Shown: one piece after another, positions 42,006 through 43,106 of the stretch | Position numbering within the stretch: the first letter of the stretch is position 1 | Layout: every line of letters begins with the position of its first letter | Assembly: GCA_018003515.1 (NCBI GenBank) | Contig: JAGNDO010000027.1 | Location: 22,116 to 65,221 of the forward strand | Direction: 5' to 3' | Length of the DNA stretch: 43,106 nucleotides | Origin: Caldilineaceae bacterium | Lineage (GTDB): Bacteria > Chloroflexota > Anaerolineae > Caldilineales > Caldilineaceae | Position numbers and translations under genes: made by a program | Notes under the pieces: generated by a model | What the model saw: the letters and a program-made list of their open reading frames with translations, nothing else | What the model was told of the DNA's origin: nothing | Databases searched by the model: none

Positions 42006-42302
42006 TTACGCCGGTGTCAACTCGGTCACACTCAGCAACCGGTCCCCAATAGTTGCCTCAGTTGTCTTCAAATCGTACTCCGCCTGGAGATTCAGCCAAT
42101 ACTGCGGCGATTGTCCCAAAGCCCGGCCAAAAAGCAACGCCATTTCCGCGGTGACCGGGCGTGACCTATGCACGATATGCGATACACGCATGGGCGACAC
42201 GCCGATGGCGCGGGCAAACTTGGCCTGGGAGACGCCAAGTTCAGTTAGGGCCTCAGCCAAAAATTCACCGGGATGGATGGGCGGCAAGCCACTTTTGATC
42301 AT
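42006..42302 (-). CDS. HigA-family HTH antitoxin without HigB
   Basis: 98 residues from MIKSGLPPIHPGEFLAEALTELGVSQAKFARAIGVSPMRVSHIVHRSRPVTAEMALLFGRALG. The HPGEFL start and Cro-type HTH define HigA/VapI antitoxins. The C-terminal QYWLNLQAEYDLKTTE is also typical. The HigB toxin would lie just upstream, but that DNA is the lipase gene end, so it is an orphan. Confidence 0.85.
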   Translation of the reverse strand: MIKSGLPPIHPGEFLAEALTELGVSQAKFARAIGVSPMRVSHIVHRSRPVTAEMALLFGRALGQSPQYWLNLQAEYDLKTTEATIGDRLLSVTELTPA

Positions 42303-42318
42303 AACATCATTTCCCCAC

Positions 42319-43106
42319 TCACACCCTTTCCCCCAACCACGCCGCCACATCCCCCAGCACCTGATCCCGTTCCGGCTCGTTGAACACCTCGTGGAAGAGA
42401 CCGTCGTAGATCTGGATCGTCTTGTCCGCGGATGATGCCATGTTGAAGAGCATCTGCGCGCCGGCCGGGTCAACCAGGGCGTCTTTGCTGCCCTGTACGA
42501 TCAGCAGGGGCAGGGAGATCTTGCCCGCCTCTGCGCTGATGCGCTGCATGGCCCCCAGCAATTCCGAGGCCAGGCGGGCCGGGGTCTTGCCCTGAAAGAC
42601 CAGGGGATCCGCCACGTACGCGGCCACCACGGCCGGGTCACGAGAGACGCCGTTGACATCCAAAGCCAGCACGCCCATCTTGGGCGCGATCTTGGACAGC
42701 ACTTTGCTGATGGCGATAGTGGCCGAAGAGACATTGTCCCCCACCTTGACCGCTGGCGCAGAGATGATGGCCCCGCTGAAATCAGCCTGATGATCCAGCA
42801 GATAGGCCGAGGCGATGGCCCCGCCCATGCTATGCCCCAGCAAGAAAATGGGCTTCCCTGCCTGCCAGCCGACGACCATTTTGTAGTAGATTCCCAAGGT
42901 ATCCGTGAAGTCGGCGAAGCGGTCCACCATCTCCCGGGCCCCGTCGGACTTGCCGTGGCCGATATGGTCCAGGGCGTAGATGGCGTAGCCCAGGGGCACG
43001 AGGGCGTTGACCACGTTCATATAGCGCCCGCTGTGTTCGCCCAGGCCGTGTACGACCAACAGCACAGCATTAACATCACCGTCGGGCAGCCAGCCTTGAT
43101 AGTAGA
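42319..43106 (-). CDS. Alpha/beta hydrolase, monoacylglycerol lipase type (5' end cut)
   Basis: The frame is open from the stop at 42319 through the right edge; the visible part adds YYQGWLPDGDVNAVLLVVHGLGEHSGRY. The nucleophile elbow is GHSMGG, the acid GSKDALVD and the catalytic histidine LFHEVFNEPERD, as in MGLL/lysophospholipases. About 262 residues are visible against a usual 275-280. It probably cleaves monoacylglycerols or lysophospholipids. The HigA gene starts 16 bp downstream. Confidence 0.92.
   Translation of the reverse strand, partial: YYQGWLPDGDVNAVLLVVHGLGEHSGRYMNVVNALVPLGYAIYALDHIGHGKSDGAREMVDRFADFTDTLGIYYKMVVGWQAGKPIFLLGHSMGGAIASAYLLDHQADFSGAIISAPAVKVGDNVSSATIAISKVLSKIAPKMGVLALDVNGVSRDPAVVAAYVADPLVFQGKTPARLASELLGAMQRISAEAGKISLPLLIVQGSKDALVDPAGAQMLFNMASSADKTIQIYDGLFHEVFNEPERDQVLGDVAAWLGERV

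Overview
The window reads as a chromosomal segment of a GC-rich, largely anaerobic or facultative bacterium, most likely a Chloroflexota (Anaerolineae/Caldilineae-like) genome. That placement is inference from gene content and protein style: RNase J, a family-4 uracil-DNA glycosylase, a NuoE-NuoF fusion next to a molybdenum formate dehydrogenase, formate-tetrahydrofolate ligase, MoxR/CoxE, an SLC12-like carrier, and many small toxin-antitoxin remnants. No rRNA or ribosomal-protein marker is present to confirm it.

Layout. 1-8.4 kb holds housekeeping and repair genes: rnj (cut by the left edge), a type 4 UDG, a degraded toxin-antitoxin pair, tsaB-rimI, a class II aldolase, nfo, and a small Cys/His protein. 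8.5-16.4 kb is a one-carbon block: fhs, two small regulator-like genes, then a formate dehydrogenase operon made of a NuoE-NuoF fusion, a DUF2442 protein, an iron-sulfur subunit and a catalytic subunit. The catalytic gene is interrupted by an in-frame UGA followed by a bacterial SECIS hairpin, so it encodes selenocysteine. 16.4-26.5 kb holds an SLC12-type carrier, a YcaQ-like glycosylase with a VapC-type pair, a MoxR/CoxE pair, a MazG-like gene, recO and an MFS carrier. 26.7-36.5 kb (minus strand) is a carbohydrate operon: family 5 lipoprotein, two permeases, two ATPases, a YdjC/ChbG-type deacetylase and a GH2 beta-mannosidase. 37.0-38.4 kb has tRNA-Glu, a class II aldolase with a Cys-rich tail and a zinc-ribbon membrane protein. 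38.4-40.65 kb is a clearly AT-rich island with a two-gene pair (winged-helix protein plus a protein with an AbiC/HEPN-like C-terminus), and is the best candidate here for an undescribed system. 40.7-43.1 kb holds AbiEii-, DUF2442-, HicB- and HigA-type genes, one duplicated fragment, and a monoacylglycerol lipase cut by the right edge.

How the genes work together. The Fhs and formate dehydrogenase genes suggest reversible exchange between formate, CO2/NAD(H) and the folate C1 pool. The ABC-deacetylase-mannosidase operon fits import and intracellular hydrolysis of beta-mannosides or similar oligosaccharides.

A second layer of structure runs through the intergenic DNA. There are octamer and heptamer repeat arrays (one inside the recO coding sequence), a two-copy hairpin element with 23-24 bp arms, a 280 bp nested inverted-repeat element, a two-copy terminator-like hairpin, and several perfect 15-26 bp inverted repeats. 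Coordinates of starts are my choice from Shine-Dalgarno context and family length; no database search was run.
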